From Candidatus Aminicenantota bacterium (GTDB lineage: Bacteria > Acidobacteriota > UBA4820 > DSQY01): DNA of 6,499 nt. Under the pieces are notes generated by a model. The model made no database searches, was not told the origin of the DNA, and saw only the letters and a list, made by a program, of their open reading frames with translations. Below are positions 1 to 5,896 of this stretch, one piece after another. The translations under genes were made by a program, and so were the position numbers. Position 1 is the first letter of the stretch; the number at the start of each line of letters is the position of its first letter. The DNA lies in NCBI GenBank assembly GCA_027365515.1, contig DAHXMK010000070.1, positions 1 through 6,499 on the forward strand, read 5' to 3'.

Positions 1-162
1 GCCAGCTTGCTTGTGACGTGGGGAGGAGCTACATTTTCAGTACCGCTGGGGATCGCCCCGGCCCGCGAGGGACCGGTGCCCCAGGCGGTCATGCCCGACC
101 TTCCTCACGACGGGAGCATTGCCTGTGGCGCGGTCGTTGAATACCTCGACGAAAAGAAGTGA
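1..162 (+). CDS. C-terminal fragment of an unrecognised protein (5' end outside window)
   Basis: Frame 1 is open from the first base to a TGA at 160-162, giving 53 residues that end in VVEYLDEKK. Third codon positions are mostly G or C, especially in the second half, as in the confirmed genes downstream. This supports real coding rather than chance. The visible part is rich in Gly, Pro and hydrophobic residues (VTWGGATFSVPLG, then PDLPHDGS) and shows no motif I can assign. It does not look like the C-terminus of the usual AmmeMemoRadiSam partners (Memo-like or AMMECR1-like), nor like ExbB/TolQ. Its last 38 bases overlap the start of the radical SAM gene in a different frame, so translation of the two is probably coupled. 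Function unknown; that it is a gene end is moderately likely. Confidence 0.5.
   Translation, partial: ASLLVTWGGATFSVPLGIAPAREGPVPQAVMPDLPHDGSIACGAVVEYLDEKK
112..116 (+). promoter_or_regulatory. Ribosome binding site that favours the GTG start at 125
   Basis: GGGAG lies eight bases upstream of GTG 125 but only two bases upstream of TTG 119. Spacing therefore favours 125 as the start of the radical SAM gene. It sits inside the last codons of the upstream reading frame, consistent with coupled translation. Confidence 0.5.
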
Positions 163-1177
163 CGCTCAGGAGGCCGTCCTCTGGCGCCCGCTGGCGGATG
201 GAGCCGTGGCGTGCGACCTTTGCGCCCACAGGTGCCACGTACTCCCTGGCAGGAGCGGCGTCTGCAAGGTCAGAATCAACGACGGAGGCGCTCTCAGGAC
301 ACTGGTCAAGAACAGGCTCGTAGCCGCCGCGGTTGACCCGATCGAAAAGAAACCGCTCTTCCATTTTCTGCCCGGAAGCCTTGCCTACTCAGTAGCCACC
401 GCCGGATGCAACTTCAGGTGCGACTTCTGCCAGAACTGGCGCATAAGCCAGGCGGCCAGGCTCGCTCCGCGGTCAATCCCCGGAGAGAGTTTTCCGCCCG
501 AGGCCGTAGTGGACGGTGCGCTGCGAAGCGGGTGCGCCTCCATCGCCTTCACTTACACCGAACCGACGGTCTTCTTCGAGACAGCCGAAGAGGCCGGCCT
601 CCTTGCGCGCGAAGCGGGGCTCAAGAACATCTTCGTGACGAACGGCTACATGACGCGCGAGGCGGCCATGAGGGCGAAAGCGTTTCTCGACGCGGCCAAC
701 GTTGATCTCAAGGGCTTCGACGACAGGCGCTACAGGCGAGCGTGCGGGGCCGCGCTCAAAGGCGTGCTTGAAGGCATCGAGGCGCTCATAGAGGCCGGCA
801 TCTGGGTCGAGATAACGACGCTCGTCGTGCCAGGATTCAACGACTCGAAAGAGGAGCTCGCGGCCATCGCTCGATACGTCGCCTCCCTCGGGCCGCGGAT
901 TCCCTGGCACTTGTCGAGGTTCCACCCGGACTTCAAGAGGACCGGCTGCCCCGCGACACCGGTCTCCACATTGGAGCGCGCCCGCAATTGGGGGATTGAG
1001 GCCGGCATCAACCACGTCTACGTCGGCAACCTGCCAGGCCACCGCGCAGAGAACACATTTTGCCCGAATTGTGCGACAATACTGATAGAGCGGTCCGGCT
1101 TCAGCCTCATGGGCAACCGGATCGCGGGCGGCTGCTGCCCCGGGTGCGGCGCGAAAGTGGCCGGCATCTGGGTTTAG
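125..1177 (+). CDS. amrS: AmmeMemoRadiSam system radical SAM enzyme (AmrS-like, PflA-related)
   Basis: A 350-residue radical SAM protein. The cluster motif CNFRCDFC places the three 4Fe-4S ligands at Cys95, Cys99 and Cys102. An N-terminal cysteine set (C30, C33, C37, C47, within CDLCAHRC and GVC) is typical of this family. Downstream are TEPTVFFE (about 145-152), VTNGY (about 171-175), VDLKGF (about 193-198) and SRFHPDFK (about 264-271). The C-terminus carries a zinc-ribbon-like pair (CPNC at 313-316, CPGC at 338-341). This order matches the radical SAM member of the AmmeMemoRadiSam family, which resembles pyruvate formate-lyase activating enzyme. The substrate of that system is not something I can state. 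The Memo-like and AMMECR1-like partners are absent from this window. GTG 125 is chosen over TTG 119 for ribosome-site spacing. Any start that keeps the N-terminal cysteines in context overlaps the preceding frame. It is 16 bases ahead of exbD, probably in the same operon. Confidence 0.9.
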   Translation: MARSLNTSTKRSDAQEAVLWRPLADGAVACDLCAHRCHVLPGRSGVCKVRINDGGALRTLVKNRLVAAAVDPIEKKPLFHFLPGSLAYSVATAGCNFRCDFCQNWRISQAARLAPRSIPGESFPPEAVVDGALRSGCASIAFTYTEPTVFFETAEEAGLLAREAGLKNIFVTNGYMTREAAMRAKAFLDAANVDLKGFDDRRYRRACGAALKGVLEGIEALIEAGIWVEITTLVVPGFNDSKEELAAIARYVASLGPRIPWHLSRFHPDFKRTGCPATPVSTLERARNWGIEAGINHVYVGNLPGHRAENTFCPNCATILIERSGFSLMGNRIAGGCCPGCGAKVAGIWV

Positions 1178-1193
1178 CGCCACAGGAGGCCAC

Positions 1194-1610
1194 ATGGCTT
1201 TTGGATCGGCAAGAAACGAAGGCGACCCGGTTTCCGACATCAACGTCACCCCGCTGGTTGACGTGATGCTGGTCCTTCTCGTCATTTTCATGATCACGAC
1301 GCCGCTTTTCGAGCGGGGCATAGACGTCAACCTGCCGCAGACGGTTTCGAGCAACATCAGCGGCGCCGAAAGGATCATCCTCACCATCCCCAAGGACAAG
1401 AACTACGTTTACTTCAACAGCCAGCCGGTCAACCGGAGCCTCATGAAGGGCTACCTCGACCAGATTTTCAAAACGAGAACCGACAAGACGATCTATCTTT
1501 TCGCCGACAAGAGCGTACCGTACGGCGAGGTGCTCTCGGTGATGGACGAGGTCAAGCAGTCGGGCATCGAGACGGTCGGGCTCGCGACCGAACCTCCGCC
1601 TGCCAAGTAA
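1194..1610 (+). CDS. exbD: Biopolymer transport protein ExbD/TolR
   Basis: A 138-residue inner-membrane protein of ordinary family length. A short cytoplasmic N-terminus with the signature SDINVTPLVDVMLVLLVIF leads into one membrane helix at about residues 22-37. Asp23 lies at the membrane start and corresponds to the proton-translocation aspartate of ExbD/TolR. The remainder (about 40-138) is the periplasmic domain, including FADKSVPYGEVLSVMDEVKQ (about 103-122) and GIETVGLAT, both typical of the family. The protein works with an ExbB/TolQ channel to convert proton motive force into movement of a TonB/TolA-type protein, and such a protein is encoded 12 bases downstream. AGGAGG at 1186-1191 overlaps the usual spacing before ATG 1194. 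Sequence alone does not separate ExbD from TolR. No ExbB/TolQ gene lies upstream, where one would usually be found. Confidence 0.95.
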   Translation: MAFGSARNEGDPVSDINVTPLVDVMLVLLVIFMITTPLFERGIDVNLPQTVSSNISGAERIILTIPKDKNYVYFNSQPVNRSLMKGYLDQIFKTRTDKTIYLFADKSVPYGEVLSVMDEVKQSGIETVGLATEPPPAK

Positions 1611-1622
1611 GAGGAGGGGCAA

Positions 1623-2414
1623 GTGGCAGCGGCGAACGGAAGATTCGCCCCTCCATCCCCCGGCCCTCCGCCAGCCGGAAGCGGCCAGCGCGCGCCGCTG
1701 GGCTACTCGGCTTCCACCATGAGGCCGCTTCACAGCCCCGGGCCCTTGACGCTCCCGGTCATGATAATCGTCTCGGCGGCGATGCACCTTGCCGCAGTCT
1801 GGGGGCTGCTCTTCATGCCCGCCTTTCGCCAGGGCCCCGTATTCAACGAGCCGATCAAGGTGAAGCTCGTGGAGCTTCCCGCCGGGCTCGGCGGCCTTCT
1901 CTCCGGGAACGCGGGCAGGCCCGCGGAACCGCCGAAGGCCTCGCTGCCGGAGCCGCCCAAGCAGGCTAATCCCAAGACCACGCTGCCTGGAAAGGCGCCG
2001 CCGAAGAACCCGGCTGGCGCGACGCCTATCAAGAACGCCGCCCCCGGTGTCGCGGCCGGAATGGGGAAGGCCGGCGCGGCCGGCTTGGGTGGCAAGGGCG
2101 GCGGCGTTCTTCTGGACGAGCCGGCATTTCAATACGAATGGTACAAGGCCCGCCTGGAGGACGCCTTGAAGGCGCGATGGAAAAGGCCCGTCCTGAATGC
2201 CAACCTCTCGGCCAGCGTCCACTTCGTGATAACCGTTTCCGGGTCGGCCACCGAGGTTCAGATCGTCCAGTCCAGCGGCAACGTTGCCTTCGACCAGTCG
2301 GTCATAAGGGCGGTTTACGACGCGGCGCCCTATCCAAAATTTCCGCCTGGCTTCACCGGCGAGAGGCTCGGCGTCCTCTACACCTTCGAGATGATCCCCG
2401 ATTCGAGCGGCTGA
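1623..2414 (+). CDS. TonB-family energy transducer (TonB C-terminal domain protein)
   Basis: A 263-residue protein with TonB/TolA architecture. Residues 1-42 are a Pro/Gly/Ala-rich cytoplasmic leader, longer than in typical TonB. A single membrane helix spans about 43-66 and contains Ser51-x3-His55, the same spacing as the functional Ser/His pair in the TonB anchor helix. Residues about 85-160 are a Pro-, Lys-, Gly- and Ala-rich periplasmic linker. The TonB C-terminal domain covers about 169-258 (YEWYKARLEDALKARWKRP, then VIRAVYDAAPYPKFPPGF). It should span the periplasm and transmit energy from the ExbB/ExbD complex to an outer-membrane partner, unknown here. GTG 1623 is preferred because GAGGAGGGG precedes it at good spacing. 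ATG 1719 would remove the leader but has no clear ribosome site. It follows exbD by 12 bases. TonB-like versus TolA-like cannot be decided from this window. Confidence 0.9.
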   Translation: MAAANGRFAPPSPGPPPAGSGQRAPLGYSASTMRPLHSPGPLTLPVMIIVSAAMHLAAVWGLLFMPAFRQGPVFNEPIKVKLVELPAGLGGLLSGNAGRPAEPPKASLPEPPKQANPKTTLPGKAPPKNPAGATPIKNAAPGVAAGMGKAGAAGLGGKGGGVLLDEPAFQYEWYKARLEDALKARWKRPVLNANLSASVHFVITVSGSATEVQIVQSSGNVAFDQSVIRAVYDAAPYPKFPPGFTGERLGVLYTFEMIPDSSG

Positions 2415-2416
2415 CG

Positions 2417-3253
2417 ATGCCCTCTCTTATACGAAACGTTAATCAGAAAGACGGGCCCCTGAGAATTTCCATTCATTATGAGATATCGGGCCTGGCCGAT
2501 GGTCCTCCCGTCATCATGGTGCCTGGCTGGACGCTTAACTCGCGCCTTTGGGACAAAGCCGTGCCGCCGCTTCAGGAGCGCTTCAAGATCGTCCGGTACG
2601 ATCCTCGCGGTTCGGGGCGCTCGACCTCCACGGAGTCCGCCGAGTACTCCCGCGTTGCCGACGCAGAAGACCTCGAGGCGCTTCTGGATGGCCTCGGTAT
2701 TGAAAAGGCGTCTCTTGTGGGCCACTCAAAAGGGGCGAGGATTTGCGGCGTTTTCGCGATGAGCCGCCCGCAGAGGGTCGAGAAGCTCGTCTACGTCGGA
2801 TCGGCCGAGCCGCACGGCGGAGCGGCCCTGGAACGGAACTTCCGCCCGGTAGCGAGCGCATGGGCCGCCGAGGTCAAGAGGCTCGCCCGCGAGGAGGGGC
2901 TCGAAGCGGCGATGAAGAGGCTCCAGGAGGGGAACCTCTTCGGCAAGCTCCGCTCGTCGCCGGACGGCATGAGGCTTCTTCGGCTTTCCGTCGAGGGATA
3001 CCAGGGCGCCGACCTGTTGAGCGAAGTCGTCCCCCGTCCCTTCGACACCCGGAAACACGTGGCGGCCCTTACTATGCCAGTTCTTGTTATTTGCGGCGCG
3101 AGCGATCCTTTCCTGGACGAGTGCCAATACGCCGCCGGCGTTCTGCCGAAAGCACGCCTCAAGGTGCTGGAGGGGTGCGGCCATATGCCGATGCTTGAAT
3201 GCGCGGGCGCTTTCGCTAGAGAACTGGCTGATTTTTTGGGAGAGCCGCAATGA
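2417..3253 (+). CDS. Alpha/beta-fold hydrolase
   Basis: A 278-residue cytoplasmic hydrolase with no signal peptide. The catalytic triad can be read directly: nucleophile Ser104 in the elbow VGHSKGAR, acid Asp230 in CGASDPF, and His256 in GCGHMPMLE. PGW at 36-38 sits where the oxyanion-hole motif is expected, and YDPRGSGRS (61-69) is the family's conserved loop after strand 4. A helical cap occupies roughly 130-210. The layout resembles small esterases and enol-lactonase-type enzymes, but the substrate cannot be predicted. Lys105 after the nucleophile is less common than Met or Gln there. The reading frame is open much further upstream, but that part runs inside the TonB-domain gene. ATG 2417, two bases after the preceding stop, gives a normal hydrolase N-terminus. 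The ribosome site is weak, suggesting coupling to the gene before it. The stop overlaps the next gene as ATGA. Confidence 0.9.
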   Translation: MPSLIRNVNQKDGPLRISIHYEISGLADGPPVIMVPGWTLNSRLWDKAVPPLQERFKIVRYDPRGSGRSTSTESAEYSRVADAEDLEALLDGLGIEKASLVGHSKGARICGVFAMSRPQRVEKLVYVGSAEPHGGAALERNFRPVASAWAAEVKRLAREEGLEAAMKRLQEGNLFGKLRSSPDGMRLLRLSVEGYQGADLLSEVVPRPFDTRKHVAALTMPVLVICGASDPFLDECQYAAGVLPKARLKVLEGCGHMPMLECAGAFARELADFLGEPQ

Positions 3254-3711
3254 CAAACCGCGACTACCTCGCGATGGCCGAGAAGGCAAAATCTTTAGCC
3301 GGGGGGAATATCTCAAGGGAAAGCGTTCTCCTACGGCTGACCGAAATTCTCTGGGAGGGGCTCGGCCCAAACGGCGTCTCGTGGTGCGGATTCTACATCC
3401 CATCGGCCGACAAGAACGCGCTGCTGCTCGCCTGCTGCAAGCCAAAACCGGCCTGTTCCCCGATAGGCCTTCGCGGAGTCTGCGGCCAAGCCTTCATTTC
3501 AAGGGCGCCGATGGTCGTCGCGGACGTAAAGCAACTTGGCGAGAACTACGTCGCCTGCGACCCGAGGGACAGCTCGGAGGCTGTGATCCCGCTGGTGGAC
3601 GCCGAAGGCTTCTGCTGGGCCGTCCTGGACCTCGACAGCCACGAGACCGGCGCCTTCACCCATGACGATGTTGCCGGCCTCGCCGCCGTTCTCCGCGCCG
3701 CCGCCATTTAA
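3250..3711 (+). CDS. msrC: Free methionine-(R)-sulfoxide reductase (GAF domain, fRMsr/MsrC type)
   Basis: A 153-residue single GAF domain. The family signature is present: SWCGFYI (44-50), KPACSPIG leading to RGVCG (66-79), then ENYVACD (98-104), SSEAVIPL (108-115) and AVLDLDS (124-130). Cys69, Cys78 and Cys103 correspond to the three redox cysteines of free methionine-(R)-sulfoxide reductase (Cys84, Cys94 and Cys118 in the E. coli enzyme). The family reduces free, not protein-bound, L-methionine-(R)-sulfoxide with thioredoxin as electron source, in the cytoplasm. The loop between the first two cysteines is one residue shorter than in E. coli, and an extra Cys-Cys pair is present at 62-63. 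The start overlaps the hydrolase stop by four bases (ATGA), with GGGAGA a few bases upstream. It is the last gene of the first transcription unit. A generic GAF sensor is less likely given all three cysteines. Confidence 0.88.
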   Translation: MTNRDYLAMAEKAKSLAGGNISRESVLLRLTEILWEGLGPNGVSWCGFYIPSADKNALLLACCKPKPACSPIGLRGVCGQAFISRAPMVVADVKQLGENYVACDPRDSSEAVIPLVDAEGFCWAVLDLDSHETGAFTHDDVAGLAAVLRAAAI

Positions 3712-3770
3712 CAGCGCGGAATAATTGAAGATCGCGCCAAGCGGCGAGGCTTCAAGCCGAGGTTGCGAGT

Positions 3771-3794
3771 CCGCCTCCTTGCGGCGCGAGGCGG
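3771..3794 (+). repeat. 7-bp inverted repeat around the candidate -35 element
   Basis: CCGCCTC at 3771-3777 and GAGGCGG at 3788-3794 are perfect inverted copies separated by ten bases. The putative -35 hexamer (3779-3784) falls inside the spacer. It could be an operator for a dimeric regulator or a weak hairpin; no T-run follows, so a terminator is unlikely. GC-rich DNA makes such short repeats fairly common by chance. Confidence 0.35.
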
Positions 3795-3807
3795 CAGCCG
3801 GTACAAT
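3779..3807 (+). promoter_or_regulatory. Candidate sigma70-type promoter for the PilT-like/receiver gene pair
   Basis: TTGCGG (3779-3784) and TACAAT (3802-3807) are separated by exactly 17 bases. The -10 hexamer matches the TATAAT consensus at five of six positions, and the -35 hexamer matches TTGACA at three of six. Initiation would be expected near 3814, about 40 bases before TTG 3854 and after the previous gene. It lies in the only sizeable non-coding gap between plus-strand genes. Seen by eye only. Confidence 0.4.
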
Positions 3808-3842
3808 CTTCAAGAGCGGGATGATTCGCCTGCCAGCCGCTC

Positions 3843-3849
3843 GGGAGGA
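3843..3849 (+). promoter_or_regulatory. Strong ribosome binding site that sets the PilT-like gene start
   Basis: GGGAGGA ends four bases before TTG 3854, an excellent Shine-Dalgarno match and spacing. The alternatives, TTG 3725 and ATG 3821, have no comparable site. It marks 3854 as the likely start. Confidence 0.65.
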
Positions 3850-3853
3850 AAAC

Positions 3854-5149
3854 TTGTCCGGACAGATTGACGGCCTTCTCGAATTCATGCTCGGGTACGC
3901 CCCCAATATCAGCGACCTTAATTTCTCCGTCGGGCGAGCCCCTCTAGTGGAAGTGAACGGCGAACTGAAGGAGGTTCCGATCAAAGGGCTCAGCCGCCTT
4001 TCGCCTTACCAGACGGAGCAGATAGCGCTCCACTTGATGCACAATGACAAGCTCCTGATCCGCAAGCTCCTCAAGCATGGCAGCGCCGACCTCTCTTATT
4101 CGATCCCCGGCAAAACGCGGTTCAGGGTGAACATCTTCAGCCAGCGAGGCACTTACAGCATCGTGCTGCGGGTCATTCCAAACGGAGTGCCCACGGTGGA
4201 AGAGATGGGCCTGCCTTCTGTCATCAATAAGATCGCCGACGAGCGCAACGGCATCGTCCTCTTGACGGGGCCGACCGGTTCGGGCAAGTCCACTACGCTC
4301 GCCGCCATCATCAACAGAATAAACATGAACAAGGCCTATCACATCGTCACCATAGAGGACCCGATCGAATACCTTCACCGCCACAAGAAATCCACTATAA
4401 ACCAGCGCGAGTTGGGAGCCGACGTTCCTTCGTTCGCCCTCGCTCTCAGGGCCGCGCTCAGGCAGGCGCCAAAGGTCATCCTTGTCGGCGAAATGCGCGA
4501 CCTCGAAACCACCGAGATCGCGCTCGAAGCGGCCGAGACGGGCCACCTTGTCCTTTCAACGCTTCACACGATAGACGCCAGCAAGACGATAGACAGAATC
4601 ATCGGCATCTTCCCAAAGGACGAGGAGCAGCAGATACGCACGCGCTTCGGCCAGACGTTCAAATGGATAGTCAGCCAGCGGCTCGTCCCGAAGCCCGACG
4701 GCTCCGGGCGTCTCGCGATCTGCGAAGTTCTGAAGTCAACGCAGAGGACGCGCGAGTACGTGATCAAGGGCGAGAGCGAAAAGGAGGGGCGCTCGCTATT
4801 GGACGCGATGAACGACGGCGCGCTGGACGGCATGAGCACCTTCGACATGGAGCTTGAGAAGCTTTGGCGGGATGGAGTCCTGGACCAGGAGACGGCCCTT
4901 TCCTATGCCACAAACGCGCCGAATCTGGCGCTCAAGATGTCCGGCATCGCCGCCTCCTCGGCTGAAGGCAGGGGCGTTGCCGCTGCTGGAACTGGCGGGG
5001 CCAAGAGCGAGGAGCCGCCGCAGGACGGCAAGAAGCGACTGGGCGCCTTCTCCAACATCCCTCCGCTCGAAGAAAAGCCAAAAGCGGCCCCCAAGCTCGA
5101 AGAGGCCGACCCGTTCGGCAAGGTGGACGTTAAGGACCTCATGGAGTGA
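3854..5149 (+). CDS. PilT/PilU-family type IV pilus ATPase with C-terminal extension
   Basis: A 431-residue cytoplasmic hexameric ATPase of the type that powers pilus retraction. The N-terminal domain (about 1-110) includes NISDLNFSVGRAPLVEVNGE (about 18-37). The ATPase core has Walker A GPTGSGKST (139-147), the Asp box TIEDPIEY (166-173), Walker B VILVGEMRD (208-216, Glu213) and the His box HLVLSTLHT (231-239). GEMRD and the short N-terminus point to PilT/PilU rather than PilB. The core ends near residue 362. Beyond it lies an Ala/Gly/Glu/Lys/Pro-rich, probably disordered tail of about 70 residues ending KVDVKDLME, absent from standard PilT (about 345 residues). The PilT AIRNLI motif reads RTREYV (298-303), and the usual REDPD before Walker B reads RQAPK (203-207), so it is a divergent paralogue. 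The start is TTG 3854, supported by its ribosome site; the frame stays open upstream to TTG 3725, but that part holds the promoter. It is two bases from the next gene. Confidence 0.9.
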   Translation: MSGQIDGLLEFMLGYAPNISDLNFSVGRAPLVEVNGELKEVPIKGLSRLSPYQTEQIALHLMHNDKLLIRKLLKHGSADLSYSIPGKTRFRVNIFSQRGTYSIVLRVIPNGVPTVEEMGLPSVINKIADERNGIVLLTGPTGSGKSTTLAAIINRINMNKAYHIVTIEDPIEYLHRHKKSTINQRELGADVPSFALALRAALRQAPKVILVGEMRDLETTEIALEAAETGHLVLSTLHTIDASKTIDRIIGIFPKDEEQQIRTRFGQTFKWIVSQRLVPKPDGSGRLAICEVLKSTQRTREYVIKGESEKEGRSLLDAMNDGALDGMSTFDMELEKLWRDGVLDQETALSYATNAPNLALKMSGIAASSAEGRGVAAAGTGGAKSEEPPQDGKKRLGAFSNIPPLEEKPKAAPKLEEADPFGKVDVKDLME

Positions 5150-5151
5150 CC

Positions 5152-5889
5152 ATGCGCGTAGAATGCCCCCAATGCCATAAAGCCTATTCCATCCCGGAGG
5201 AGAAAATTCCGAGAGCCCCTTCAGCTTTCGCCTGCACCGCCTGCGGCGCAAAGATCGTCGTCCAGCCGGTGGCAAACGGCTACTCCGAGAAGCACCAGGC
5301 CGCGGCATCCAGCGAAGCCGAGGCCGTATCCGGCGCGCAGCTTCCACCCGGCCAGATGGAAACGATCCGGCGGGAAGTGACAAAGGAAATTCTCAAGTCG
5401 CTCGGCCTGAAGGCGGCGCTCGGCGGCGAGAAGGACGAGGAGGAGGACGAGGAGGCGATGGTGGCCCTCGTCTGCGAGGACGAGGAAATGTTCCAGGGCG
5501 CGATCACCGACGCGCTCGGAAAGCTTCGTTACCGCTGCGACGTGGCTGCGAACACCAAGGCATCTCTCGACCGCCTCGCCGCCGTGCCATATACCATGGT
5601 GACGGTTGACAGCCGGTTTCCTGACGACCCGGAGGGCGGATACAAGATACTCCAGGCCATAAACGCGCTTCCTCCGGAGCGGCGCAGAAAGATGTTCGTC
5701 GCTTTCATCTCGGCCGACCTGGCCACGATGGACTTGAACTCGGCCTTCATCCTCGGGGCGAACGTCACCATCGGGAAGAAAGACGTCAAGCGGCTGGACA
5801 AAATCCTCCACGAAGGCATCAAGGAACACCAGCAGCGCTACCGCGTTTTCTTTCAGGTGGAGGAGGAGATCAATAACGAGAAGCTCTGA
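5152..5889 (+). CDS. MJ0042-type zinc-ribbon protein with C-terminal receiver domain
   Basis: A 245-residue cytoplasmic protein. Residues 1-37 form a zinc ribbon of MJ0042 type: CPQC (Cys5, Cys8) and CTAC (Cys28, Cys31), with the usual YSIPEEKIP between. A linker follows with a short helical stretch (about 66-90) and an acidic run (93-101). Residues about 103-225 read as a response-regulator receiver: acidic pair Glu109-Asp110, candidate phospho-acceptor Asp153 in MVTVDSRFPDD, Ser187 in FISAD at the conserved Thr/Ser position, and Lys209 in VTIGKKD at the conserved Lys position. A charged helix (about 222-245) ends the protein. There is no DNA-binding output domain, so it probably acts through protein contacts. 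ATG 5152 is preferred over GTG 5146 because GGAG (5143-5146) is correctly spaced for it. The two-base gap to the PilT-like gene implies coupled expression. The cognate kinase is not in the window. Confidence 0.85.
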   Translation: MRVECPQCHKAYSIPEEKIPRAPSAFACTACGAKIVVQPVANGYSEKHQAAASSEAEAVSGAQLPPGQMETIRREVTKEILKSLGLKAALGGEKDEEEDEEAMVALVCEDEEMFQGAITDALGKLRYRCDVAANTKASLDRLAAVPYTMVTVDSRFPDDPEGGYKILQAINALPPERRRKMFVAFISADLATMDLNSAFILGANVTIGKKDVKRLDKILHEGIKEHQQRYRVFFQVEEEINNEKL

Positions 5890-5896
5890 AATCCAG

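Noticed and set aside
168..173. Perfect AGGAGG near the start of the radical SAM gene
   Set aside because: No ATG, GTG or TTG in the correct frame follows at a usable distance; it is part of the coding sequence.
473..1399. Long minus-strand frame (308 codons) opposite the radical SAM and exbD genes
   Set aside because: It is a shadow of two genes with clear family motifs on the plus strand; it crosses both and has Arg/Pro/Gly-rich composition without recognisable domains.
1107..2222. Minus-strand frame of 371 codons opposite exbD and the TonB-like gene
   Set aside because: Extreme Arg/Gly content and lack of motifs, typical of antisense frames in GC-rich coding DNA.
2138..2416. Upstream extension of the hydrolase frame
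   Set aside because: It lies wholly inside the TonB C-terminal domain gene in another frame and is Arg-rich; the hydrolase fold begins after ATG 2417.
2726..3445. Minus-strand frame of 239 codons opposite the hydrolase and sulfoxide reductase
   Set aside because: Antisense shadow; both plus-strand genes show complete catalytic residue sets.
3714..3737. Weak hairpin GCGCG/CGCGC after the sulfoxide reductase gene
   Set aside because: Five-base stem with a long loop and no T-run; not convincing as a terminator.
3748..3758. Small palindrome GGCTT-C-AAGCC in the PilT-like leader
   Set aside because: Eleven bases with a one-base centre; too short to separate from chance and unable to form a stable hairpin.
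3725..3853. N-terminal extension of the PilT-like protein from TTG 3725
   Set aside because: No ribosome site at 3725, no resemblance to the PilT N-terminus, and the stretch holds the promoter candidate.
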